From the NCBI GenBank assembly GCA_023392755.1, contig JAEWNM010000328.1, positions 1 to 10,843 on the forward strand: DNA of 10,843 bases, written 5' to 3'. Position 1 is the stretch's first letter. Each line of letters begins with the position of its first letter. Source of the DNA: Bacillota bacterium (GTDB lineage Bacteria > Bacillota > Clostridia > Christensenellales > Aristaeellaceae). A program made the translations under genes and the position numbers. Shown here piece by piece: positions 1 to 6,416 of this stretch. Below the pieces are notes generated by a model. The model made no database searches. It saw only the letters and a list, made by a program, of their open reading frames with translations, and was not told where the DNA came from.

Positions 1-136
1 GTATGCGGGATGCTATTGCGTGGAGGGCGGGGTGGATACGGCCATACCGGTGGATGTATACGTTCCCGGCTGCCCCGCCAAGCCGGAAGCAATCATCGAC
101 GGCGTAGTGAAACTGCTCGAAGGCTTGAAATCTTGA
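1..136 (+). CDS. Group 4 [NiFe] hydrogenase small subunit, C-terminal end (NuoB/EchC/MbhJ-like, partial)
   Basis: This is the last 44 codons of a gene that begins before the window; the reading frame starts at base 2 and the TGA is at 134-136. The visible end contains YVPGCPAKPEAIIDGVVKLL. That is the conserved C-terminal block of the NuoB/EchC/MbhJ family, in which the PGCP cysteine is the last ligand of the proximal [4Fe-4S] cluster passing electrons to the NiFe site. The next gene, a NuoC homologue, starts 16 nt after the stop, and a hydrogenase large subunit follows, so this is the electron-transfer small subunit of the same complex. The extra cysteines at the visible start (AGCYC) cannot be interpreted without the missing upstream part. 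Family assignment is firm; the subgroup rests on gene order. Confidence 0.88.
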   Translation, partial: YAGCYCVEGGVDTAIPVDVYVPGCPAKPEAIIDGVVKLLEGLKS

Positions 137-152
137 CCTGGAGGAGATTGCT

Positions 153-617
153 TTGGAAAAGGAAACGCTTGTGTTAAGCCGTCTGGCGGAACAATTTCCT
201 GGTCTTGGCGCGGAAAAGGCGAAGGTAACCCCCCGCAGGATATTTGTTGACGTACCTGGCGGCATCTTTATGGATGTTCTGCGCTTTGCTGCGGGCGAAC
301 TGGGATTTTCTCACCTTTGCACCATCACAGGCCTGGACACCGGGACGGATTTTGAGTTCCTGTACCACATCGCCAATACGGACGGTATTCTGTTGAATCT
401 TACGTGCAAGGCATCAAAAGAAAATCCCGTCATTCCGTCGGTGCTGCCGGTGTACCCAGGCGCAACCTTCTACGAACGGGAGCTGGAAGGGCTTCTGGGC
501 GTGAAGGTTTCAGGGCTGCCGGAGGGCAGGCAGTATCCGCTTCCCGATAATTGGCCACAGGGGCAGTATCCCCTGCGCAAGGATTGGACGCCCGGCGAGC
601 GCAAGATTGAAGAGTAG
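153..617 (+). CDS. NuoC-like subunit of group 4 [NiFe] hydrogenase (EchD/MbhK-like)
   Basis: The 154-residue product is the 30-kDa-subunit (NuoC) homologue, a peripheral-arm protein that packs against the catalytic large subunit and has no cofactor of its own. The family signature is clear near the C-terminus: YERELEGLLGVKV (about 107-119), then GLPEGRQYPLPDNWP and GQYPLRKDW (121-145). It is about the size of a free-standing EchD/MbhK subunit, and the NuoC and NuoD functions are not fused as they are in HycE. The start is a TTG at 153, chosen because GGAGGAG at 140-146 sits six bases before it and no ATG in frame gives a better N-terminus. The stop at 615-617 overlaps the ribosome binding site of the large-subunit gene, so the two are probably translationally coupled. 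Confidence 0.93.
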   Translation: MEKETLVLSRLAEQFPGLGAEKAKVTPRRIFVDVPGGIFMDVLRFAAGELGFSHLCTITGLDTGTDFEFLYHIANTDGILLNLTCKASKENPVIPSVLPVYPGATFYERELEGLLGVKVSGLPEGRQYPLPDNWPQGQYPLRKDWTPGERKIEE

Positions 618-627
618 GAGTGCTGAT

Positions 628-1824
628 ATGGCTAAGATGGTCGTTCCCCTGGGTCCCCAGCATCCGGCTCTGGAAGAGCCGGAAAGCTTTACATTGCTCC
701 TGGAAGGCGAGCGTGTCGCGGCTGCCACCGTGGGCATCGGCTATAATCACAGGGGTATGGAAAAGGCCGCCGAGAGCAGGACCTATTTGCAGAATATTTA
801 TCTTCTGGAGCGTATTTGCGGCATATGTTCCCATTCCCATTCCACCTGTTATGTGCAGACGGTGGAGACGCTTGCAGGGGTGGAGGTTCCAAGGCGTGCG
901 CTGTATCTGCGCACGCTGATCGGTGAATTGGAAAGAATTCACAGCCATTTGCTTTGGCTGGGCATTGCCGGCCATGAAATCGGCTTCATGACGCTGTTTA
1001 TGTATGCCTGGAAAGACCGGGAAATCGTGATGGATATCCTGGAGATGCTTACCGGCAACCGTGTCAATTACGGCATGAACACGCTGGGTGGCGTGCGCAG
1101 GGACATAACGCCCGATCAGGCGCAAAAGGTTTTGGAAGCGCTGGATCAATTGCAGGCGCGCACCGAGTATTACCAAAGAACGGTTTTGGAAGAAAGAACC
1201 GTAGTGCTTAGGCTTTCCGGGGTGGGAAAACTGGCAAAAGAAGACGGGCTTCGCTTCGGCGCGGTAGGCCCTGTATTGCGGGCTTCCGGCGTGGCCAGGG
1301 ATGTTCGCAGGGATGATCCCTACGGTATCTACGGCGAACTGGACTTTAAAGTCATCACGGACGAGCATGCCGACGTATTCGGCAGAACCGTTGTGAGGGT
1401 TCTGGAACTGATGGAAAGCTACAGGATTTGCCGTCAGGTGATCAGGGAAATGCCTGATGGGCCCTTGAGCGTGAAGGTTCCCAACAGGATTCCGGCGGGC
1501 GAGGCCGTCAGCCGATACGAAGCGCCGCGGGGTGAAGACCTGCATTATGTCCGTTCTAACGGCTCAGACAAGCCGGAGCGCGTAAAGGTGCGTGCCCCTA
1601 CGCTGGCCAACTCCGCCGCCATCGCCCACATGATCGAGGGGGGCTATCTGGCCGATGTTCCCATCATCATCGCCGCTATTGATCCATGCTTTTCTTGCAC
1701 CGATCGCATGGTAAGGGTGAAGGACGGTTCCTCGGGCAGCGAAGAGATGTTCAACTGGGATGGACTGCGCCGCTACAGTATTGATTGGTACGCAAAGCAG
1801 GGCGTTGATTTAAGTAAACGCTGA
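628..1824 (+). CDS. Group 4 membrane-bound [NiFe] hydrogenase, catalytic large subunit (NuoD/EchE/MbhL-like)
   Basis: This 398-residue subunit carries the NiFe(CN)2CO centre that reduces protons to H2 or the reverse. Both Ni-binding motifs are complete: RICGICSHSH with C64 and C67, and DPCFSCTDR with C354 and C357. All four metal ligands are present, which separates it from complex I NuoD and from Mbs/Mbx-type proteins that have lost part of this set. The N-terminus (PLGPQHPALEEPE) is typical of the group. The frame is open back to a TTG at 607, but ATG 628 is chosen because AGGAG at 616-620 lies seven bases upstream and gives the expected N-terminus. After R360 come 38 residues starting with Met. 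This fits a C-terminal propeptide removed by the protease encoded at 3208-3711, as HycI cuts HycE between Arg and Met. The long 87-nt gap to the next gene is unusual in this operon. Confidence 0.96.
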   Translation: MAKMVVPLGPQHPALEEPESFTLLLEGERVAAATVGIGYNHRGMEKAAESRTYLQNIYLLERICGICSHSHSTCYVQTVETLAGVEVPRRALYLRTLIGELERIHSHLLWLGIAGHEIGFMTLFMYAWKDREIVMDILEMLTGNRVNYGMNTLGGVRRDITPDQAQKVLEALDQLQARTEYYQRTVLEERTVVLRLSGVGKLAKEDGLRFGAVGPVLRASGVARDVRRDDPYGIYGELDFKVITDEHADVFGRTVVRVLELMESYRICRQVIREMPDGPLSVKVPNRIPAGEAVSRYEAPRGEDLHYVRSNGSDKPERVKVRAPTLANSAAIAHMIEGGYLADVPIIIAAIDPCFSCTDRMVRVKDGSSGSEEMFNWDGLRRYSIDWYAKQGVDLSKR

Positions 1825-1830
1825 CTCATT

Positions 1831-1888
1831 CGCCAAAGCGGCTTGGGCGGCGGCTTATCCTAACCGCCATGCCGTTTCCGGGCGGTTA
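1831..1888 (+). other. Two intercistronic hairpins inside the hydrogenase operon
   Basis: The 87-nt gap between the large-subunit and NuoH-like genes can form two stems. The downstream one is a perfect 8-bp inverted repeat, TAACCGCC (1861-1868) and GGCGGTTA (1881-1888), with a 12-nt loop. The upstream one pairs CGCCAAAG (1831-1838) with CTTGGGCG (1842-1849), with one mismatch. No T-tract follows either, so they do not look like terminators. mRNA stabilisation or processing between the soluble and membrane subunits is a possible role, but this is inference. Confidence 0.5.
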
Positions 1889-1911
1889 TCCGCAAAAGCA
1901 GGAAAGAGGGA

Positions 1912-2862
1912 TTGATTACCGTGGGGCTTGCCCTGTTCCATATTCTTGTATATCCGGGATTTTTGTTTTTGACTCTTATATCGCTCGTGTTTGAGTTTGT
2001 TGACAGAAAGCTGTACGCAAGGCTTCAAAACCGGGTAGGGCCGCCCTGGTACCAACCTTTGGCCGACCTGATAAAGCTTCTTTCCAAGGAAACGGTCATC
2101 CCAAAGGCCTCCGACTCACGCTTGTTTTCTGCCATTCCCGTGTTTGCGCTGGCCGCAACAGCGGCGTCGTTTTTGTATGTTCCCATCTGGAGCACCCGGT
2201 CGCTGCAGCCCTTTGACAGCGATTTGATCGTGGTGATGTATTTTTTGACTATCCCCACCATGGCATTTTTTCTGGCCGGTTGGTTTTCCAACTCCCTGTA
2301 CGCGGAAATCGGCGCCATCCGGGCCATGACGCAGCTTTTCGCCTACGAGGTGCCTTTTTATATGGCCCTTTTAGGGCCGGCGCTTTTGGCCGGAACATGG
2401 TCTGTCAGCGGCATTGCCGTGTTCTACCATGAAAATCCCTGGCTTATCCTGGTTAACCTACCCGGCTTGCTGGTATCCATCTTCTCAGCCCAGGGGAAGC
2501 TGGAGCGGGTTCCATTTGACATACCCGATGCGGAAACGGAAATCGTGGGCGGCACCTTTACCGAATACTCCGGTAGGCTTCTTGCGTTTTTCAAGATGAC
2601 GCTCAATGCCGAGCTGGTAGTGGTTTCCGCTCTGATTGCCGCCATATTTTTCCCCGTGTTCATTCATGACAGCGCCATACTGGGCTTTCTTCTTTTCCTG
2701 GCGAAGGTATTTGGCGTCGTGTTTCTGCTGGCGCTTATGCGTGCCGCGCTGGCCAGGTTCCGCCTGGATCAGATGATCAGCTTCTGCTGGAAGGTGCTCG
2801 CGCCGATATCGCTTTTGCAAATTTTGATTGACCTGATCGTCAAAGGAGTATTGTTTTCATGA
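1912..2862 (+). CDS. NuoH-like membrane anchor subunit of group 4 hydrogenase (EchB/MbhM-like)
   Basis: This is an integral membrane protein of up to 316 residues with about eight hydrophobic helices, roughly at 4-26, 72-92, 106-124, 145-165, 176-193, 233-250, 256-276 and 293-311. It anchors the hydrogenase module to the membrane and starts the ion-translocation path. Two signatures define the family: RLQNRVGPPWYQPLADLIKL (37-56), and ERVPFDIPDAETEIVGG (199-214) followed by TEYSG, the loop facing the NuoB/NuoD interface. Acidic E146 in FAYEVPFY is a likely conserved channel residue. The start is uncertain: TTG 1912 has AGGA at 1900-1903, while GTG 1921 (three codons later) has GAGGG at 1906-1910. 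Its last codons overlap the ferredoxin gene by ATGA, a sign of translational coupling. Confidence 0.94.
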   Translation: MITVGLALFHILVYPGFLFLTLISLVFEFVDRKLYARLQNRVGPPWYQPLADLIKLLSKETVIPKASDSRLFSAIPVFALAATAASFLYVPIWSTRSLQPFDSDLIVVMYFLTIPTMAFFLAGWFSNSLYAEIGAIRAMTQLFAYEVPFYMALLGPALLAGTWSVSGIAVFYHENPWLILVNLPGLLVSIFSAQGKLERVPFDIPDAETEIVGGTFTEYSGRLLAFFKMTLNAELVVVSALIAAIFFPVFIHDSAILGFLLFLAKVFGVVFLLALMRAALARFRLDQMISFCWKVLAPISLLQILIDLIVKGVLFS

Positions 2863-3206
2863 AAACCCTGGGCAAAATGGTTCCCTACCTGATGGAAATG
2901 ATGTTGAAAAAATCGGAAACGGTTTTATATCCCGCCGTTGCGGCAAAAGTTGCCGAAAACTTCCGGGGAGCTTTGAAGTTTGACGGTGAAAAATGCGTGG
3001 GCTGCAGGCTGTGCATGCGCGTTTGCCCGTCCAATGCCATCACCATTGAAAAGGTGGCCGAAAAGCAGTTCAAAGCAACCGTGCATATGGACAAGTGCAT
3101 TTTTTGCGGCCAGTGCGTTGACTCCTGCAACAAGGACGCGCTTGTAAACACGACCTATTTCGAACTGGCAAACCGGGACAAAGCTGCTTTGAAGGTGGAT
3201 ATTTAG
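2859..3206 (+). CDS. Two-cluster ferredoxin subunit of group 4 hydrogenase (NuoI/EchF/MbhN-like)
   Basis: The 115-residue iron-sulfur protein relays electrons from soluble ferredoxin to the small subunit. It has two classical [4Fe-4S] motifs: CVGCRLCMRVCP (C46, C49, C52, C56) and CIFCGQCVDSC (C80, C83, C86, C90). All eight ligands are present. The roughly 40-residue N-terminal stretch before the first cluster (including KKSETVLYPAVAAKVAENFRG) is the membrane-surface helix found in NuoI/EchF subunits and absent from free ferredoxins. ATG 2859 overlaps the stop of the NuoH-like gene (ATGA), and AAGGAG at 2843-2848 serves as ribosome binding site. No NADH- or formate-linked subunit is visible next to it, which points to ferredoxin as the direct partner. 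Confidence 0.95.
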   Translation: MKTLGKMVPYLMEMMLKKSETVLYPAVAAKVAENFRGALKFDGEKCVGCRLCMRVCPSNAITIEKVAEKQFKATVHMDKCIFCGQCVDSCNKDALVNTTYFELANRDKAALKVDI

Positions 3207-3207
3207 T

Positions 3208-3711
3208 GTGGAATCCATCTATGCGTTCTTGAAAGAAAGGCTGCAAGGCGTGAAAAAGCTGGCGGTACTTGGCGCGGGATCGGTCCTTCGCTCGGACGAT
3301 GCCGCCGGCATGTTTGTTGTGGAAAAATTGCAGGCGGCGTTTGACACCGAAAAATACCCGAACCTCCTTTTCTGCCCCGGTGAAACAGCGCCGGAAAACT
3401 ATAGCGGCAAAATAAAAAACTTTTGTCCCACCCATCTTGTTGTGATCGATGCAGCGGATGTTGGGCAGGCACCGGGCTGTGTTGTGCATATCCGGCCGGA
3501 GGATGTGGGGGGACCCACCTTCTGTTCCCACATGCTGCCCCTTCGTGTCATGATCCGCTATCTGGCGGAGGAGACGGGAGCGGATGTGACGCTTCTGGGC
3601 ATGCAATACAAAAGCTTGGCATTTGACGGCGTGATGACGCAGGATATGCGCTTGGCCGTTGAAAAGGTGAGCGGCGCGCTGTCGCGCGTTATCCGGGAAT
3701 ACTGCGCCTAA
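3208..3711 (+). CDS. [NiFe] hydrogenase maturation endopeptidase, HycI/HyaD (M52) family
   Basis: This 167-residue protease is expected to clip the C-terminal extension of the hydrogenase large subunit once nickel is inserted. Aligned by eye with E. coli HycI, the three nickel-sensing residues are present: D31 in LRSDDAAG, D81 in VVIDAADVG, and H108 in CSHMLPL. Further family features are LGAGSVLRSDD near the N-terminus, GETAPEN (58-64) and LLGMQYKS near the C-terminus. The likely substrate site is R360/M361 of the subunit encoded at 628-1824. The start is GTG 3208, one base after the ferredoxin stop, with GAAGGTGG at 3191-3198 as a ribosome binding site. A terminator follows about 70 nt after the stop, so this is the last gene of the operon. 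No hyp accessory genes are in the window. Confidence 0.94.
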   Translation: MESIYAFLKERLQGVKKLAVLGAGSVLRSDDAAGMFVVEKLQAAFDTEKYPNLLFCPGETAPENYSGKIKNFCPTHLVVIDAADVGQAPGCVVHIRPEDVGGPTFCSHMLPLRVMIRYLAEETGADVTLLGMQYKSLAFDGVMTQDMRLAVEKVSGALSRVIREYCA

Positions 3712-3734
3712 ATGCCGCAGCGGCTAACCGCTCG

Positions 3735-3772
3735 CCAAGGAATTGATAGCAATCCGTCATTTGGGTTTTTTT
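3735..3772 (+). terminator. Possible weak first terminator downstream of the protease gene
   Basis: An interrupted stem (CCAA 3735-3738 with TTGG 3761-3764; GGAATTG 3739-3745 with CAATCC 3750-3755, one bulged A and a 5-nt bulge on the 3' side) is followed by seven T at 3766-3772. The pairing is imperfect, so it may only cause pausing before the stronger terminator at 3782-3820. Confidence 0.35.
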
Positions 3773-3781
3773 GCTTTATAG

Positions 3782-3820
3782 ACCGTCGAACGGCCGGCTT
3801 CCGGCCCTCGTCGGTTTTTT
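3782..3820 (+). terminator. Intrinsic terminator of the hydrogenase operon
   Basis: A GC-rich hairpin with core GGCCGG (3792-3797), loop CTT and CCGGCC (3801-3806) is extended by ACCG (3782-3785) pairing with CGGT (3812-3815) through a few imperfect pairs. Six T (3815-3820) follow directly. This is a textbook rho-independent terminator, placed after the protease stop and before the next promoter. Confidence 0.9.
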
Positions 3821-3926
3821 GCTGTTTTTACGCATACGGCTTGGTGGGCTTGTACCCAAACGGTCTGTACGGCTGTATGCCATGTGTGGGAAAATGCCGC
3901 AATTCAGGAAAATACGACAACAAACG

Positions 3927-3938
3927 TCAAATATTTGA
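3927..3938. promoter_or_regulatory. 12-bp palindrome upstream of the GGDEF-gene promoter (candidate operator)
   Basis: TCAAATATTTGA is a perfect palindrome lying nine bases upstream of the proposed -35 box at 3948. Its position fits an activator or repressor site. The binding protein is unknown, and an AT-rich 12-mer can occur by chance. The rest of the 319-nt intergenic stretch 3712-4030 holds the terminators, this site and the promoter; no convincing gene was seen in it. Confidence 0.35.
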
Positions 3939-3947
3939 TGGGAATCC

Positions 3948-3976
3948 TTGTATTTTGCTTATCTATATGATAATAT
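3948..3976 (+). promoter_or_regulatory. Candidate sigma-A promoter of the LacI-sensor/GGDEF gene
   Basis: TTGTAT (3948-3953) and TAATAT (3971-3976) are separated by 17 bases and lie in an AT-rich stretch. Each matches four of six consensus positions. Transcription would start near 3983, leaving a leader of about 48 nt. A nearby GATAAT (3969-3974) is an alternative -10. Confidence 0.45.
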
Positions 3977-4030
3977 GCAAATACATTAATGAATGAATCG
4001 TTGATAACGCTGAAATAAGGGGAATTGAAT

Positions 4031-6337
4031 ATGATACGTGACAAATCGACGGAAAAAAGAACGATTTGCGTATTGCTTGGCGACATCAGCAATGATTTCA
4101 TTTTGGAGCTGATGCGGGGCATGTACAACGGTGCCATGCGCCGCCAGGTGCATCTCATTTTTTTGCTGGGTGTGCAGAAGCACGCGGCGCCTATGGAGGC
4201 AGGCCCTAACCCGCAGGGAGCGTTCCATTACAACAGCATATACGACTATTCGTCCCTGGTGGGGGCGGATGCATTGATCATCGGTTACGGTTCTCTGTCC
4301 GGCTTTACGGGCGCGGATGGCCGCAAAAGGTTTTTGAGCCGGTTTCATGATATCCCCTATGTGCTTTTGCAGGAGAACATGGGCACTGATCTGCCGGATA
4401 AATCCTACATAGCCGTTGACAATTACAATAGCTTCAACCAATGCATAGAGCATTTGATACAGGTGCATGGATACCGCAAGATCGCCATGATGACAGGCCC
4501 TGAAGGGCACGCGGATGCCAGGGAACGCATGCGGGCCTACAGGGATACCATGGCAAAGCATCATTTGCCTGTAACGGACAAAATGATAGCGATCGGCGAC
4601 TTTTCAGAGTTTGCGGATGCGCAGGTTGCACAGTTGCTTGACGATAATCCGGATGTGGAGGCCATCGCATTTTGCAATGATGAAATGGCCAAAGCCGGAT
4701 ACCGTGAATGCCGCAAACGTGGCATGGCCGTTGGCATAGATTTGGCTATTACCGGCTTTGATGATTTTTCAACTGCCCGCGCTTTGGAGCCTCCCCTCAC
4801 CAGCGTTTCCCAGGATGCCTACAAAATGGGGGAGCTGGCCGTTATGCAGGCCGCCGACCTGGCAGAAGGCCGTAAAGTGACGCCGGTTGAACTGAAGACT
4901 CAATTCCACGTGCGCGATTCCTGCGGCTGCGTGCAGGGGGGAAGCTGCCTTCTGCCGGAGGTGAATGCGGCAGAGCAGGAAGACTGCCTTGAAACCATTA
5001 TTTCCAACATCATGCAGGATGTGCCCAAGCGTTGCAAAGATAACGAGGTGGGTCGGTATTGTACGCTGTTGGGGAAATGCATCAGGCATTTTTACAGCCT
5101 TGCGTCCGATACGCGGCAGGAGATGGACAAGACGGCGCTGTTCAACTGGATGCATGATGAATTGAAGCTGCAGGACATTTCCGTTTTCGCACTGGCCAAG
5201 CATCTGGGTGATTTTCTGCGCCAGCTGTTTTGCTATGAACAGAACCTGCAGATTATCAAAAATATCACCACAATTGTGGTCATGGCGCAGCAGCATCTGT
5301 ATACAAGCGATTTGCATGACATCGGCGAACGGTTTGAAAACTTCCGCATGCAGTCGTGGTTTGTTCCGGAATTCATACGCGATCTTGTGGACCGTGATGA
5401 CGAAGATGAGAGCGTATTTGGCAGCGTCGTGGAAAGGCTGCGCGTTTTCAGCATGAACAGTGTCCTCCTATTTCTGTTGGAAGAGCCGCAGGTCTACCAT
5501 AAAAATCCAAGTATGTGGACGGCCCCCAAAAAAATGCGCCTGGCGGCCTACCATAGCGGCGATGATGCGCATGCCTATCCGCGTTCCCAAATGCCAGTTG
5601 TCACAAAGGATCAAATCGGCAACATCCTGCCTGTTTTCACAAACGACGATCATCTGATGGCGCTCAGCATATTTTCAGGGGAAGTGCACTACGGTATCCT
5701 GATGTGCGATGCGGATATGGGCATGATGCCCTTTTTGCACGTGATCGGGCTGCAGTTGGGCATGCTGATGAACTTTCTGGATTTAAAGCGTAAGGAAAAG
5801 ATCATCTCCGGAGAACTGGAGGATATGCGTGAGAAGAACGAAATACTGAATTTCCTGTCCGAGTATGACCAGCTTTGCGGCCTGCTAAACCGACGGGGCT
5901 TCATACAGCGGGCCATACGCCGTAATCGGGAAAATGTCGGCAAAACGGCATATTGCGTGTTCATGGACCTGGATCATTTGAAGGAGATCAATGATACCTA
6001 TGGCCATTCGGAAGGGGACGAAGCACTGCATGCCGTCAGCATCATCCTGCGTGAGATAACCGATGATATGGATCTGATTGCGAGGATTGGCGGCGACGAG
6101 TTCGTTGGTATGTTCATTACAGATTCGCCGGATTTCGGGTGTTCGTTCAAAGAGAAGTTCAAGGCGTCATGCTGCCGTTACAATGCCAGTTCCGGTAGAC
6201 CGTACTACGTGGAAGCATCCGTGGGCGTGGCGAAATTTGTCTGCAGTCAGGGCATGGAGGTCAGCACCATCATTGGGGAGGCGGATAAATACCTGTACGA
6301 GGCGAAGCAGGGCCGAAGAAAGTCCATCCGGAAATGA
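4031..6337 (+). CDS. Cytosolic diguanylate cyclase with N-terminal LacI-type ligand-binding domain
   Basis: The 768-residue protein probably makes cyclic di-GMP in response to a small ligand, perhaps a sugar. Residues about 8-285 resemble the periplasmic-binding-like effector domain of LacI regulators (VLLGDISNDFILELMRGM at the start; PPLTSVSQDAYKMGELAV near its end), but there is no DNA-binding helix-turn-helix before it. A cysteine-containing RDSCGC element follows (C298, C300, also C306), then about 270 residues I cannot assign. A charged helix with coiled-coil character (about 585-612) leads into the GGDEF domain. This starts at DQLCGLLNRRGF (D613), has metal-ligand D646 in FMDLDHLKEIND, and an intact GGDEF at 687-691. 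The inhibitory RxxD position reads DDMD, so product inhibition is probably lost. No membrane segment or signal peptide is seen. ATG 4031 is chosen over TTG 4025 because AAGGGG (4017-4022) is eight bases from the ATG. Confidence 0.9.
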   Translation: MIRDKSTEKRTICVLLGDISNDFILELMRGMYNGAMRRQVHLIFLLGVQKHAAPMEAGPNPQGAFHYNSIYDYSSLVGADALIIGYGSLSGFTGADGRKRFLSRFHDIPYVLLQENMGTDLPDKSYIAVDNYNSFNQCIEHLIQVHGYRKIAMMTGPEGHADARERMRAYRDTMAKHHLPVTDKMIAIGDFSEFADAQVAQLLDDNPDVEAIAFCNDEMAKAGYRECRKRGMAVGIDLAITGFDDFSTARALEPPLTSVSQDAYKMGELAVMQAADLAEGRKVTPVELKTQFHVRDSCGCVQGGSCLLPEVNAAEQEDCLETIISNIMQDVPKRCKDNEVGRYCTLLGKCIRHFYSLASDTRQEMDKTALFNWMHDELKLQDISVFALAKHLGDFLRQLFCYEQNLQIIKNITTIVVMAQQHLYTSDLHDIGERFENFRMQSWFVPEFIRDLVDRDDEDESVFGSVVERLRVFSMNSVLLFLLEEPQVYHKNPSMWTAPKKMRLAAYHSGDDAHAYPRSQMPVVTKDQIGNILPVFTNDDHLMALSIFSGEVHYGILMCDADMGMMPFLHVIGLQLGMLMNFLDLKRKEKIISGELEDMREKNEILNFLSEYDQLCGLLNRRGFIQRAIRRNRENVGKTAYCVFMDLDHLKEINDTYGHSEGDEALHAVSIILREITDDMDLIARIGGDEFVGMFITDSPDFGCSFKEKFKASCCRYNASSGRPYYVEASVGVAKFVCSQGMEVSTIIGEADKYLYEAKQGRRKSIRK

Positions 6338-6416
6338 TGTGTGGACCGATAAAAGAAAATCGACGCGCTGCCTTAACTTTCAATGATATCCGGCACTGCG
6401 GCCGGGAGGATTCATT

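Noticed and set aside
430..1545. A 371-codon open frame on the minus strand across the NuoC and large-subunit genes
   Set aside because: It is antisense to two genes with unmistakable family motifs, has no ribosome binding site and its translation resembles no known family.
628..2862. Possibility that these genes belong to respiratory complex I (NuoD/NuoH)
   Set aside because: The large subunit retains both CxxC nickel motifs, which complex I NuoD lacks, and a hydrogenase protease is in the operon.
3719..3732. AGCGG-CTAA-CCGCT hairpin right after the protease stop as terminator
   Set aside because: The 5-bp stem has no T-tract after it; the T-rich ends belong to the structures further downstream.
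3712..3996. A 94-codon plus-strand open frame following the protease stop
   Set aside because: It runs straight through the terminator and the proposed promoter, starts directly after the stop without its own ribosome binding site, and has no recognisable domain.
4031..4930. Reading the LacI-like protein as a transcription factor
   Set aside because: There is no helix-turn-helix before the ligand-binding domain, and the C-terminus is a GGDEF domain.
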